Shown here piece after piece: positions 1-7,800 of a stretch of DNA of 64,000 nucleotides. The notes beneath the pieces were generated by a model, which did no database searches, was not told the origin of the DNA, and saw only the letters and a list, made by a program, of their open reading frames with translations. Each line of letters starts with the position of its first letter. The first letter of the stretch is position 1. Both the position numbers and the translations under genes were made by a program. The stretch comes from UBA8401 sp041665525 (GTDB lineage Bacteria > Bacteroidota > Ignavibacteria > UBA10030 > UBA8401): NCBI GenBank assembly GCA_041665525.1, contig JBAYIS010000009.1, positions 1 to 64,000 on the forward strand, written 5' to 3'.

Positions 1-87
1 ATGATAAATGATGACCTATAAATGTTGAATTATTACTGTTGATTGTTCCGTAATTAATATCATTTCAAACTGATATTATTGAACTTT

Positions 88-126
88 CATCATCCATCAC
101 TATCCATTATCAATTGTCCATTGCTC
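88..126. repeat. short AT-rich repeat at the end of the DUF45 gene
   Basis: The string tccattatcaattg...ttgctct is shared with 7769..7800. Here it supplies the last codons and the stop of the DUF45 gene on the minus strand. Confidence 0.4.
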
Positions 127-905
127 TTCGTCAAATATTCTCCTAACAACAGTTTGAATCGCTTGTTGTGTTTTCTCTCAAGCAAATGCACCATCTCGTG
201 CACAACCACCTCTTCTACAAACTCAATCGGATGTTTCGCCAACTCCAGGTTCAGCCAGATCCTTCGTTTAGTGATATTGCATGTTCCCCACTTAGTTTTC
301 ATCTTTTTGATTCCCCAACTGTTCACTGACACATTCATCATCGGTTCATAGTGAGCGATAAACGTTGGTACAATCTCTTTTAACTGTTGACGATACCACT
401 TATCCAACAGCGCTTCGCGTTTCTTTTTCCCTGTTTTCGGCCGCACATACATGGCAATTCGATTTTCTGCCTCCGAAGGCAAATTCCCCTTCACGATATT
501 ATTTGCCATTCCGAATGCAAGCGTTTCTTGGCGGAAGGAGGAATCCAAATTATTTTTCTCGACATCACTTTTGTCAATTCTTACAACTTTCGGTTTCCCT
601 TTTCTTTCGATGACTTCCAGACGATACGTTCTTCCCAGAAATATATGCCCTTCTCCATCGGTATACTGCAAAGGAGGAATCCAAGGACGGCGTTGAATGA
701 TGGTTTGATATCGCTTAATCCATTCAATTTTAGAGGCAGCAAACCGCCGGATCGTTTCCGAATCCATAATAAACGGAGCTGAGAGGCTGACTCGGCCATG
801 CGGAGGACGAACGGTGAGACGGAGCGTGCGGATGTTCTTCCGCGTAACGGTGATGGGAATACCATCAATGGTAAGTTCACTGTTCATACGGTAACTAATA
901 TTCAC
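90..905 (-). CDS. DUF45/YgjP-like zinc metallopeptidase
   Basis: Predicted cytosolic metallopeptidase of the YgjP/DUF45 (SprT-like) group. The active-site motif HEMVH is at residues 236-240 (H236, E237, H240), followed by an ERKHNKRF segment typical of the family. The N-terminal strand-rich part with NIRTLRLTVRP also fits. Family members often sit near type I restriction genes, but none is seen here. The start is GTG at 905; an ATG at residue 7 (887) is a plausible alternative and neither has a clear ribosome site. Residues about 120-150 do not fit the family and coincide with a dispersed repeat. The last ten residues come from a second short AT-rich repeat. The substrate is unknown. Confidence 0.8.
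   Translation of the reverse strand: MNISYRMNSELTIDGIPITVTRKNIRTLRLTVRPPHGRVSLSAPFIMDSETIRRFAASKIEWIKRYQTIIQRRPWIPPLQYTDGEGHIFLGRTYRLEVIERKGKPKVVRIDKSDVEKNNLDSSFRQETLAFGMANNIVKGNLPSEAENRIAMYVRPKTGKKKREALLDKWYRQQLKEIVPTFIAHYEPMMNVSVNSWGIKKMKTKWGTCNITKRRIWLNLELAKHPIEFVEEVVVHEMVHLLERKHNKRFKLLLGEYLTKSNGQLIMDSDG
458..548. repeat. dispersed repeat copy inside the DUF45 gene
   Basis: Read on the minus strand, the stretch starts with ggattcctccttccgcc and passes through ttcggaatggcaaat. This resembles the gattcctc...ctcggaatgac end of the intergenic repeats elsewhere in the window. It is translated in frame as about 30 residues between the two halves of the conserved DUF45 fold. The boundaries are approximate and the match is degenerate. 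Confidence 0.45.
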
Positions 906-1156
906 ATATCATGTAAATATTTCGTGGAAAATCAATCGTATGCAATCGTGGGTGCAATGTGATCGCAGAGTTTTTTAAACAGAGCTTAGTTTAAAATCAA
1001 AAAAATCCTTGCTCCACTCAATATCCACTTCCGTTTTTTGCTTTTTATGCCAGTGCTCTTTCTCAAAAGAAATATTGAATTGGAACATCCTTCAGTGCGT
1101 GCAGCACTTGCTCAGGATGATCAATCTATAGATAAGAAGACTTATGAGAAATGGCA

Positions 1157-2482
1157 CTAGAAGTATTCGGTCTGTCCGTCTGCGGCGAATGAGACAGGAA
1201 TTGGATAATCGATGGACTTGAGGATCTGACGAGTCGTTAACAGTTTCTTGTCCAGAAATTCATCCGAATGCATCGGGTCGTGATGTGTTACGATCCACTG
1301 TTTCACTTTCGCCATTTTGCAAAGCAGGCAGGCATTGGAAACGGAAGTATGTCCCCAGCCAATCTTGTAATGATATTCATCATCCATATACTGTGCTTCG
1401 GTGATGAGAATATCAGCACCGGAAATGAAATCGATCAGTTCATTATAGACCACCAACATTTCGTGCGGAATTTGTGCAACGTCAGGGACGCCGTGATATC
1501 CTTTCAAGAATTCATTGTCAGTCATATAAACGATCGTCTTTCCGCTCATCGTGAATTTAAATCCCACCGCAGCGCCCTGATGATGAACGTAGCACCAATA
1601 CATTGTGAAGTTGCCGATTACCACCGGATTTTCCTTCAGATCATTGAAAATAATCGAACTGGAAAGATCCTGCAGCTGTACCGGGAAATAATCCGAGTCC
1701 AACTGACCGCTGAAGATCGATTTGAGATCTTTCCCGAAACCCGAAGCGCCGTACACGGTAAGCGATGTTCCCGGTTGATAGGCGGGGACGAAGAACGGGA
1801 ATCCCTGGATATGATCCCAATGTGTGTGTCCGATGAAAAGATGAAGCGGCCGCGGCGGTTCTGCTTTCAGTCTGTTGCCAAGTTCCCGGATTCCGGTTCC
1901 GGCGTCGACGATCACCGTCATGCCGTCCACATTAATTTCCAAACACGGTGTGTTGCCGCCATAATGATCGAATGCCGGTCCGCTGACAGGAATGGAACCG
2001 CGTGTTCCCCAAAATCGCATATATGGTGTGGACTGTTCAAGTACGGAAGGATACTCCTGCAGCGGCGCTGTAACGGATGGAAGAATCGACGCTGGTTTTA
2101 TCGATCCGTCAAAATATCCTTCAACAGTCACCAGCAGTTCATCAAAAGAAAACGGTTTGGTGATGAATGCAAACGCACCGTGACGGATAGTCAAATCCTT
2201 ATCCGGTTTGAAATCTTTTCCCGAGCACATAATCACGCCGATTTCGGCAGTGGCCGCATCCCCTTTTAATCGTTTCAGCACATCGATTCCATGGATCACC
2301 GGCATCATGATATCTAAAAGGATCAGGTCTGGATGAAAGAGGCTAACCTTGTCCAAACATTTCTGTCCATCCTCGGCGGAGTCCACTTCATATCCGGCAG
2401 ACTCGAGCAATTGTGCAACCATGACACGGATTCCATCCGTATCATCCACAACCAAGATTCGTTTTTTAGAGTTTTCAGTCAT
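1157..2482 (-). CDS. response regulator fused to metallo-beta-lactamase-fold hydrolase
   Basis: Two-domain protein of 441 residues. Residues 8-125 form a CheY-like receiver with acidic residues D13/D14, phospho-acceptor D57 (LLDIMMP), S87 and K109. Residues about 155-440 form a metallo-beta-lactamase-fold domain of the PhnP/phosphodiesterase type. It has the RFWGTRGSIP start, the metal motif H219-T-H221-W-D223-H224 and a late THHDP histidine. The expected output is a hydrolase activity gated by phosphorylation; the substrate is not visible. The start at 2482 is preferred because AGGGGA lies just upstream and the receiver begins at once; an upstream start at 2530 adds 16 unrelated residues. 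No partner histidine kinase lies next to it. Confidence 0.85.
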   Translation of the reverse strand: MTENSKKRILVVDDTDGIRVMVAQLLESAGYEVDSAEDGQKCLDKVSLFHPDLILLDIMMPVIHGIDVLKRLKGDAATAEIGVIMCSGKDFKPDKDLTIRHGAFAFITKPFSFDELLVTVEGYFDGSIKPASILPSVTAPLQEYPSVLEQSTPYMRFWGTRGSIPVSGPAFDHYGGNTPCLEINVDGMTVIVDAGTGIRELGNRLKAEPPRPLHLFIGHTHWDHIQGFPFFVPAYQPGTSLTVYGASGFGKDLKSIFSGQLDSDYFPVQLQDLSSSIIFNDLKENPVVIGNFTMYWCYVHHQGAAVGFKFTMSGKTIVYMTDNEFLKGYHGVPDVAQIPHEMLVVYNELIDFISGADILITEAQYMDDEYHYKIGWGHTSVSNACLLCKMAKVKQWIVTHHDPMHSDEFLDKKLLTTRQILKSIDYPIPVSFAADGQTEYF

Positions 2483-2783
2483 ATTCCCCTGGGGCACACT
2501 GAAAGTAGAGAAATACTTTCTCGCTTTCAAGCGCTATTGATGGAAATGATGGACGATCTGATTGAGATCACGCTAAAGAAGCAGAGGGAAAGGTGTTGTT
2601 TCCGGATTGAATTACCAACGAGAGAATAAACGGGGACGCAGAAACGTAAAGAGGCAAAGGATAAAATGATATTTTTTTACCCGTCTCTTCGAGAGCCAAT
2701 GTTCAATGACCAGAGTATTTTAGTCACAACACAGCACTGAAATGGAGATGGAAAAGAGGAGGAAAATGTTTCGTCGCTGGGTG
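2483..2783. other. gene-free stretch
   Basis: About 300 bases between the response-regulator hydrolase and the small pilin-like gene. I see no reading frame with family signals, no tRNA and no convincing hairpin. Confidence 0.5.
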
Positions 2784-3182
2784 TTAGCTGACGGTGTCCG
2801 GTGACGGAATCACATAGGAACGAAGCACTCTCCATCGGTTTCGTTCAAAGCTGACTACGGCCTTCATTGTGACCGTTTTGCCATTGAACGTGCCGGTGGA
2901 TGTAACTTTTGATTGCGTTCCTGAGAGGATCCATGCCTGATAAGTGATCGTCCCATTGGTGAACGATACCGTTTGCTGTCCCAAAGTATTCTTCGAAACA
3001 TCATCAGCCATGGTTGTCACCGCGATAGAGATACCGGTACGGGCAAGCTGCTCGGCCTGGACAGCATTGGCAACCGCTTCAACGGCTGTGCTGTTCAAGC
3101 GATCTGCTTGATAAAAGCTAACGTTGTACATCCCCAACATCAGGTATACTCCGGATAGCATTATTACTTTTGATGATCCCAT
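2784..3182 (-). CDS. small signal-anchored protein, pilin-like
   Basis: Protein of 132 residues that I do not recognise as a named family. A short hydrophobic N-terminus (KVIMLSGVYLMLGMYNVSFY) is followed by an alanine-rich helix with AVEAVANAVQAEQLARTG. The rest is a strand-rich tail with TFNGKTVTMKAVVSF. This layout resembles minor type IV pilins or TadE/PilX-like proteins, though no prepilin cleavage motif is clear. It is the last gene of a run of envelope genes on this strand, separated from the next one upstream by about 200 bp. An AAAGAGA element precedes the ATG. The function is unknown. Confidence 0.6.
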   Translation of the reverse strand: MGSSKVIMLSGVYLMLGMYNVSFYQADRLNSTAVEAVANAVQAEQLARTGISIAVTTMADDVSKNTLGQQTVSFTNGTITYQAWILSGTQSKVTSTGTFNGKTVTMKAVVSFERNRWRVLRSYVIPSPDTVS

Positions 3183-3386
3183 AAGTCTCTTTGCGGTTTA
3201 ATTTCTGTATGCAATCTATCGAACTACCTACCAGTTAGCAAGAAAACAATAGTTAGATTGCTCTTAATAAGTTATTAAAAAGCTCTCATTTATTGGGTGA
3301 AATCGCTCAGGCATGGTATCCAGACAATAAGGTATCGTGCCCTGTGGAAGTGTGACGTTTGGCAGCAGAGTTGTTTTATAGGAGAA

Positions 3387-4112
3387 TTATTTTTTGGTGC
3401 GGGCAAGTATGTAGAATATCTTCTTTTGTGCATCTCTCCATCGCTCGGAGATTTCCACACTCTTTAATTGTACATCCACCTCTTCGTTGAAAAGATCCTG
3501 CGATTCGACGGCAGATTTTTTTTGAACAGAGACGACTTTAGTGTGAGTGGTCCGTGCAAGCGCGAGCACCGCATTCTGCTCTGCACGCTGCCAGGAACTG
3601 ACTTCAGTATAATATTCTTCCGATGTTCCAACAGCGAAATAAAATCCCTCCGCTGATGGGAGTGTTTCTACCCACGACGGCTGCGGTACATCTTCGATGC
3701 GGACAAATGATCTCATCGCATCATCCAATGCGCAGGAAACGGAGTCGCCGACAAGAACGATCAGCTTATTCCTGTCGATAAAAGTATCGATGATTTTCAG
3801 AGTGGATTGATATTGCTCGATCAGCGAAGAATCAAATACTTCACTGTAATGCGCACCCATGGAATGGACACCCGCTTCGGTCGTCCAGAAGGTCTGTCCT
3901 CCGTTCACACGGACGGCAGTGTACTTTGCCGCCAGTTCGCAGCCGCTTCTGAATGCGAGCTCAACAGCATATTCCTTTTGCAGCGAAGGCGCCTGCATTA
4001 CCATAACCGCATTGGGACGGCACGGAAGTTTGTCCTGTTGCAGGAACCATCGGGGATATTCCTGTGCCAGCGCGGCACTGCAGAGCGAGATGAGCAAAAC
4101 GATGAATTTCAT
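3387..4112 (-). CDS. secreted LPP20-like protein
   Basis: Protein of 241 residues with a cleavable signal peptide (MKFIVLLISLCSAALAQ). The C-terminal half carries an LPP20-type module: P-S-W-V-E-T-L-P, then FYFAVGTSEE and a helix beginning WQRAEQNAVLALA. Two genes a little upstream (4182..4751 and 6394..7737) carry the same signature, so this is one of three copies in 4.4 kb. LPP20/FlgP-type proteins are envelope proteins of poorly known role. An AAGGATCC element precedes the ATG. A hairpin at 4130..4159 may partly separate it from the gene upstream. Confidence 0.6.
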   Translation of the reverse strand: MKFIVLLISLCSAALAQEYPRWFLQQDKLPCRPNAVMVMQAPSLQKEYAVELAFRSGCELAAKYTAVRVNGGQTFWTTEAGVHSMGAHYSEVFDSSLIEQYQSTLKIIDTFIDRNKLIVLVGDSVSCALDDAMRSFVRIEDVPQPSWVETLPSAEGFYFAVGTSEEYYTEVSSWQRAEQNAVLALARTTHTKVVSVQKKSAVESQDLFNEEVDVQLKSVEISERWRDAQKKIFYILARTKK

Positions 4113-4129
4113 GGATCCTTCAAAATAGA

Positions 4130-4159
4130 AACGCCATCGGAGAAAGTTCCGACGGCGTT
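4130..4159 (-). terminator. hairpin terminator after the LPP20 lipoprotein gene
   Basis: On the minus strand a 12-bp stem (aacgccgtcgga / tccgatggcgtt, one mismatch) with a 6-base loop is followed by tctatttt. It lies 22 bases past the stop of the LPP20 lipoprotein gene. Confidence 0.55.
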
Positions 4160-4181
4160 ATGGACAATAAGCGGGAAAGTT

Positions 4182-4751
4182 TTACTCCCCCTTTTTAGAC
4201 TGCTCGTATTTCTGAACTTCTTCGTCCAGTTCCTTGTAGGTTTGCGATGCACGGAACTTCGTATAGAGCTGTTCATTCTTTTTAATCTGTTCGCGAAGTG
4301 CTTCCTGTGCTGCGCCGAGCGGATATCCTACCAACACGTACGCGCGCCAGTTGTTACCATCTTTCAGAATCTTTTTTTGTTTTTCAGTGGAGCCGCTCAA
4401 ACTCGTGGAGACAACGGTTTTCGATGCCTGGGTGAATTGATCCAGTAATTGTGCGTCATCGCCGATGCCGGTCTCTTCCGTGAAGCGTTTCTGCAGCGCA
4501 TTCACTTTTACTTCTACCTGACGGCCGAGTTCAGTGCGAGCCGCCTGTGTTGCTTTGTCCACTGCAATCTGCATATCCTTGGAAGTGGATGTATTCACCG
4601 CATACAGATAGTTCGGATCGGATGGCGGGCTGACATACCAATCCGGAACGTCGCCGGTATCCGTTTTTTGTAATGGTTCACTTCCGCCGCCGCAGCCAAC
4701 AAACAACACCGCCACAAGCGCTGTTGCGAATAAGGATTTCAGAATCTGCAT
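4182..4751 (-). CDS. LPP20-family lipoprotein
   Basis: Predicted outer-envelope lipoprotein of 189 residues. The signal peptide ends at the lipobox LFVGC (C20). The mature part opens with P-D-W-Y-V-S-P-P, then YLYAVNTSTS and a helix DKATQAARTELGRQVEVKV, the pattern of the LPP20 domain. The C-terminus is a charged, probably coiled-coil helix. A strong ribosome site (aggaggt) precedes the ATG. It sits downstream of the DUF2135 gene and is followed by a hairpin, so it may end a transcription unit. The function is not known from sequence. Confidence 0.75.
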   Translation of the reverse strand: MQILKSLFATALVAVLFVGCGGGSEPLQKTDTGDVPDWYVSPPSDPNYLYAVNTSTSKDMQIAVDKATQAARTELGRQVEVKVNALQKRFTEETGIGDDAQLLDQFTQASKTVVSTSLSGSTEKQKKILKDGNNWRAYVLVGYPLGAAQEALREQIKKNEQLYTKFRASQTYKELDEEVQKYEQSKKGE

Positions 4752-4860
4752 AATACCTCCTATAATATGATAATGAAAACATGAACACAGTGAGCTACAA
4801 AGTCAGAAATAATTGCATGAATATAGAGAGTTTCAGAACGAAAAGAAAGATGCCATCCGA

Positions 4861-5619
4861 TCAATTCGAGGTAAGTTGATGCACCTCACGAATCGCCCCT
4901 TGTTCTATAGTGAATACGTTCCAGACAGTCCCCTCTTTTTTGCGGGGGACTTGAAAGACTTTTAAAAGTCGTCCATCGGCATACACTTTGACCGTACCTT
5001 TGGATTCGGAAAGCGCACCGGAATGATTCGCATTCCTGTTTGAGTAATCACGAACAGAATAAGAATAAATGGATGCAGTCGAGATCTCATTCACCGTGAT
5101 CGTTTCAGGTCCATATCCCTGCATTGCATCAATGTCCAGTTTCCCTGTACCATCTGCGAGCACTTTCATGTTGCGGTACGATATATGGTATCCGTCGCCG
5201 CTTGATTTTTGGAAGTGCGCATCCAGATCGAGCGGGGCTTTGTCCCAATCCAGCACGATGCGGACTGATTTCAGGTCGAGCTTTGGCGAAACAGAAATGC
5301 GATTGAAGAAGAGTGTTCCCGCCATGATTTCTACCGGAAACTCAGTCGGGATATATCCATCTGCACGAACGACAGCACGATAGAGTCCGTTCCCTGTGGG
5401 AGCGGGAAAAAGCATCTTCCCTTCTTCGTCCGTCTCAAAACTTCCGATCGAATCGATCTCCACCATGCCGCCTGTTAAGGGAATTCCCGTTACAGCATTA
5501 AAGAACCGCAGCGTTAATAAGCCGGAATCGAGCTCTTCAAATACATCCGTATATTTGACTTTTATCTGTGCTGAAAGAAAAAAAGGGATCGAAAAAAGAA
5601 CGATGAAAAGAGTTTTCAT
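4861..5619 (-). CDS. secreted DUF2135 (YfaP-like) protein
   Basis: Protein of 252 residues with a signal peptide (IVLFSIPFFLSAQ). Residues about 25-110 look like a carboxypeptidase-regulatory-type beta sandwich (TGIPLTGGMVEID, DEEGKMLFP). Residues about 115-190 match DUF2135/YfaP: LDWDKAPLDLDAHF, then YGPETITV. It is exported to the periplasm or surface; no catalytic residues are visible. Its ATG overlaps the stop of the prsW-like gene (ATGA), so the two are probably translated together. Confidence 0.7.
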   Translation of the reverse strand: MKTLFIVLFSIPFFLSAQIKVKYTDVFEELDSGLLTLRFFNAVTGIPLTGGMVEIDSIGSFETDEEGKMLFPAPTGNGLYRAVVRADGYIPTEFPVEIMAGTLFFNRISVSPKLDLKSVRIVLDWDKAPLDLDAHFQKSSGDGYHISYRNMKVLADGTGKLDIDAMQGYGPETITVNEISTASIYSYSVRDYSNRNANHSGALSESKGTVKVYADGRLLKVFQVPRKKEGTVWNVFTIEQGAIREVHQLTSN

Positions 5620-6329
5620 GGGAGTTCTGATGGTTTTTGCCGGAGCATAATTGTTGAATAACGGAACGGTGAATTTTCATTCAAAATTTTCATCGCTTTG
5701 AATGACAGCCGGAGTCCGACGATTAGTGAAACCAGTGCCCCAAGCGCGATCAACCCGACATTGTCGATGGAAAGAAAGAAATCATACGCCCCGTGAAAAA
5801 TCGTTGCCGAGAACAACCCCAAGAACAAGAATGGCGTATGGTGATTTCGGAATTTGGACAATCCGACAAAGTATCCCATCAGGACCGCAAAGGAGGCATG
5901 CGCCGGTACTGCAGTGAATATCCGAAGCACAGCGGTCTGCAATCCTCCGTTCATCGCATAGAGGATATTCTCTGCGGTGGCAAATCCCATGGAGATCATA
6001 ACGGCATAGGTGATTCCGTCGAACGGTTCGTTGAATTCCTTTTTTGGATATACGATGATGAGCAGGCAGAGGTATTTGCAGAATTCCTCCGTGAAGCCGA
6101 CGAAGATGAAATTATTCACTGCTGTATGAAGTAACAAACTGTTTTCCAGCGGGAAGATATTGAACAATACTGTTTCCATTGTTGCAGCAGGTATTACGAC
6201 GGCGATCCCGGCAATGAATGTCATCAGAAGGAGCGAAAGAGGTTCTTTCTCATATTTGTCCCGAAAATAGACATAGACGGCAATGGCGACCCCGGGAGCA
6301 ATTGCTAATCCTAATACCGTTATATCCAT
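5616..6329 (-). CDS. PrsW-family intramembrane protease
   Basis: Integral membrane glutamic-type protease of 237 residues with about seven hydrophobic segments. The family motifs are all present: EE-x-x-K (E81, E82, K85), FDG...GFATAEN at 103-121, H144 in the next helix and HG at 179-180. In Bacillus the family prototype cleaves an anti-sigma factor within the membrane. Here no anti-sigma gene is adjacent; instead the gene overlaps the DUF2135 gene by four bases. The substrate is therefore unknown, and the neighbouring secreted proteins are candidates. Confidence 0.88.
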   Translation of the reverse strand: MDITVLGLAIAPGVAIAVYVYFRDKYEKEPLSLLLMTFIAGIAVVIPAATMETVLFNIFPLENSLLLHTAVNNFIFVGFTEEFCKYLCLLIIVYPKKEFNEPFDGITYAVMISMGFATAENILYAMNGGLQTAVLRIFTAVPAHASFAVLMGYFVGLSKFRNHHTPFLFLGLFSATIFHGAYDFFLSIDNVGLIALGALVSLIVGLRLSFKAMKILNENSPFRYSTIMLRQKPSELP

Positions 6330-6393
6330 AGGTTTAATTTTTTGATGGACGGTCTTGCGACGGTCCGGACAGATAGAAAATTCTTCGGTGGTA

Positions 6394-7737
6394 TTACTTT
6401 TTCAACTGCTCAAGAATTACCGGAATGACCTTTTTCTGCAAATCGACAGCGATTTCGTCATACGCTTTCATTCCCGCTTTTTCCGTCGACACGCTGACAC
6501 CCTTTACATTGTTGTAGGAGGTCTTGTAAATCTCCTCACCGGAGTTCAAATCTGTCACCGAGATGTTCGCATCCACATACACGGAATGGAGTCCGCTGTA
6601 TGATCCTCCGTCCCGTCCGTTCGCTTTTACGGAGATAAGGATATTGGCTTTGGACGGATCGTCCACAAACGAAAATCCTTCCATGGAAAGTGTATTTTTC
6701 AACAACGGCTCGATCCGGGGAAGTTTCAATGGATTACCAAGCAGCGATTCTTCCGTTTCGAATGCGATCGTCAACGAAACAACATTCATTGTAAAACGGA
6801 CAAACGGAAGTGTGAACCGTTTCATAAGTGTTGCAATCAACCGCGATCCGGTCGCTCCAAGAAATGCTGAAGGATCAGCTTCTGCTTTGATCAATTGTAG
6901 TTTTTCAGAGGAGGTAACTTTGGCGATCTGCGTTGAAGCAGTTCCGTTTTTATCCGATCGGGCGGAGGATACGATGTCACCGCTCCCCCGGATGAATGAG
7001 AACCGGATCGGGAAATTTTGAATAGGAGCGGAAGAAACACTGTTTATCACCATCACTTCCAGTGGAGTGCGGAGTGGTTTCCCAAGTTGTGCATCGAACT
7101 TGCTATTCTTGGATTTCAGTTCAACACTGCTCAAAACAGTTTGAATAGATGAAAAGATCTCGTTCACTAAATAGATTTTCCCGGCGCCGAATTGCACTTC
7201 CATAGTCTCGCCAAGAAATTTCTCCGCGGCGCCAAGCGCCTGCAAATACGTCTGCAGCGCATCTCCGGTGTTTCCTGATTTTTCGAATGACTTCGCTTTG
7301 GTGAAGAAATCCAACGCCAACGCCGTTGCTTTGCGGAGTTTCTCCGCCTGGATCCTCTTATATTCCGTAATGGATAAACGAAAATAGACCCAATATTGAT
7401 CAGAATCGTCCCAGGTATCAACTGATTCCACACCTTCAAGATCTGCTATTGTAGAGGTCTGAATTTCGGACTGGTATTCCTGGCTGAATTCTCCCAGCGT
7501 TTCGGTTAATTGACTTTTCTGCGTCGCATCAATGGAGACGATAATCTGCTGCGCAATATCATTCAACGCGGCATCTTTTGCCCGCTGATGATATTCGCCG
7601 GCTGTTCCGTTCTTTGCCGTTGCACCTATGCCGAGATAGTAACCCGCGATGTTCGGACGCTTTTCCACCCATTCCGGTTTTTTCCCTTGAGAAAAGAGTA
7701 ACGACGAAAAGAGGATGGCGAAGAGTATTTTTTTCAT
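6394..7737 (-). CDS. secreted LPP20-like protein with long C-terminal extension
   Basis: Protein of 447 residues with a signal peptide (ILFAILFSSLLFSQG). Residues about 20-130 form an LPP20-type module: P-E-W-V-E-K-R-P, then YYLGIGAT and AKDAALNDIAQQI. This is followed by a helical TPR-like segment near 140-180 (AKSFEKSGNTGDALQTYLQAL) and an Ig-like or Big-like strand domain at about 225-290. The C-terminal domain at about 310-447 resembles those of periplasmic proteins with a SIMPL/LPP20 layout. It lies between the MltC-like transglycosylase and prsW, about 63 bp from each. The exact role is unknown. Confidence 0.65.
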   Translation of the reverse strand: MKKILFAILFSSLLFSQGKKPEWVEKRPNIAGYYLGIGATAKNGTAGEYHQRAKDAALNDIAQQIIVSIDATQKSQLTETLGEFSQEYQSEIQTSTIADLEGVESVDTWDDSDQYWVYFRLSITEYKRIQAEKLRKATALALDFFTKAKSFEKSGNTGDALQTYLQALGAAEKFLGETMEVQFGAGKIYLVNEIFSSIQTVLSSVELKSKNSKFDAQLGKPLRTPLEVMVINSVSSAPIQNFPIRFSFIRGSGDIVSSARSDKNGTASTQIAKVTSSEKLQLIKAEADPSAFLGATGSRLIATLMKRFTLPFVRFTMNVVSLTIAFETEESLLGNPLKLPRIEPLLKNTLSMEGFSFVDDPSKANILISVKANGRDGGSYSGLHSVYVDANISVTDLNSGEEIYKTSYNNVKGVSVSTEKAGMKAYDEIAVDLQKKVIPVILEQLKK

Positions 7738-7768
7738 AAGGAAACCATTGTGTTTTTAAGCGAAGACT

Positions 7769-7800
7769 TTCATTATCCATTATCATTTATCAATTGCTCT
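7769..7800. repeat. short AT-rich repeat
   Basis: The string tccattatcatttatcaattg followed by ctct is a near copy of 88..126. It lies just past the stop of the MltC-like gene. Confidence 0.4.

Noticed and set aside
1268..2269. Plus-strand open frame opposite the receiver/hydrolase gene
   Set aside because: The minus strand carries complete receiver and metallo-hydrolase motifs; the plus-strand product is rich in H, C and R and looks random.
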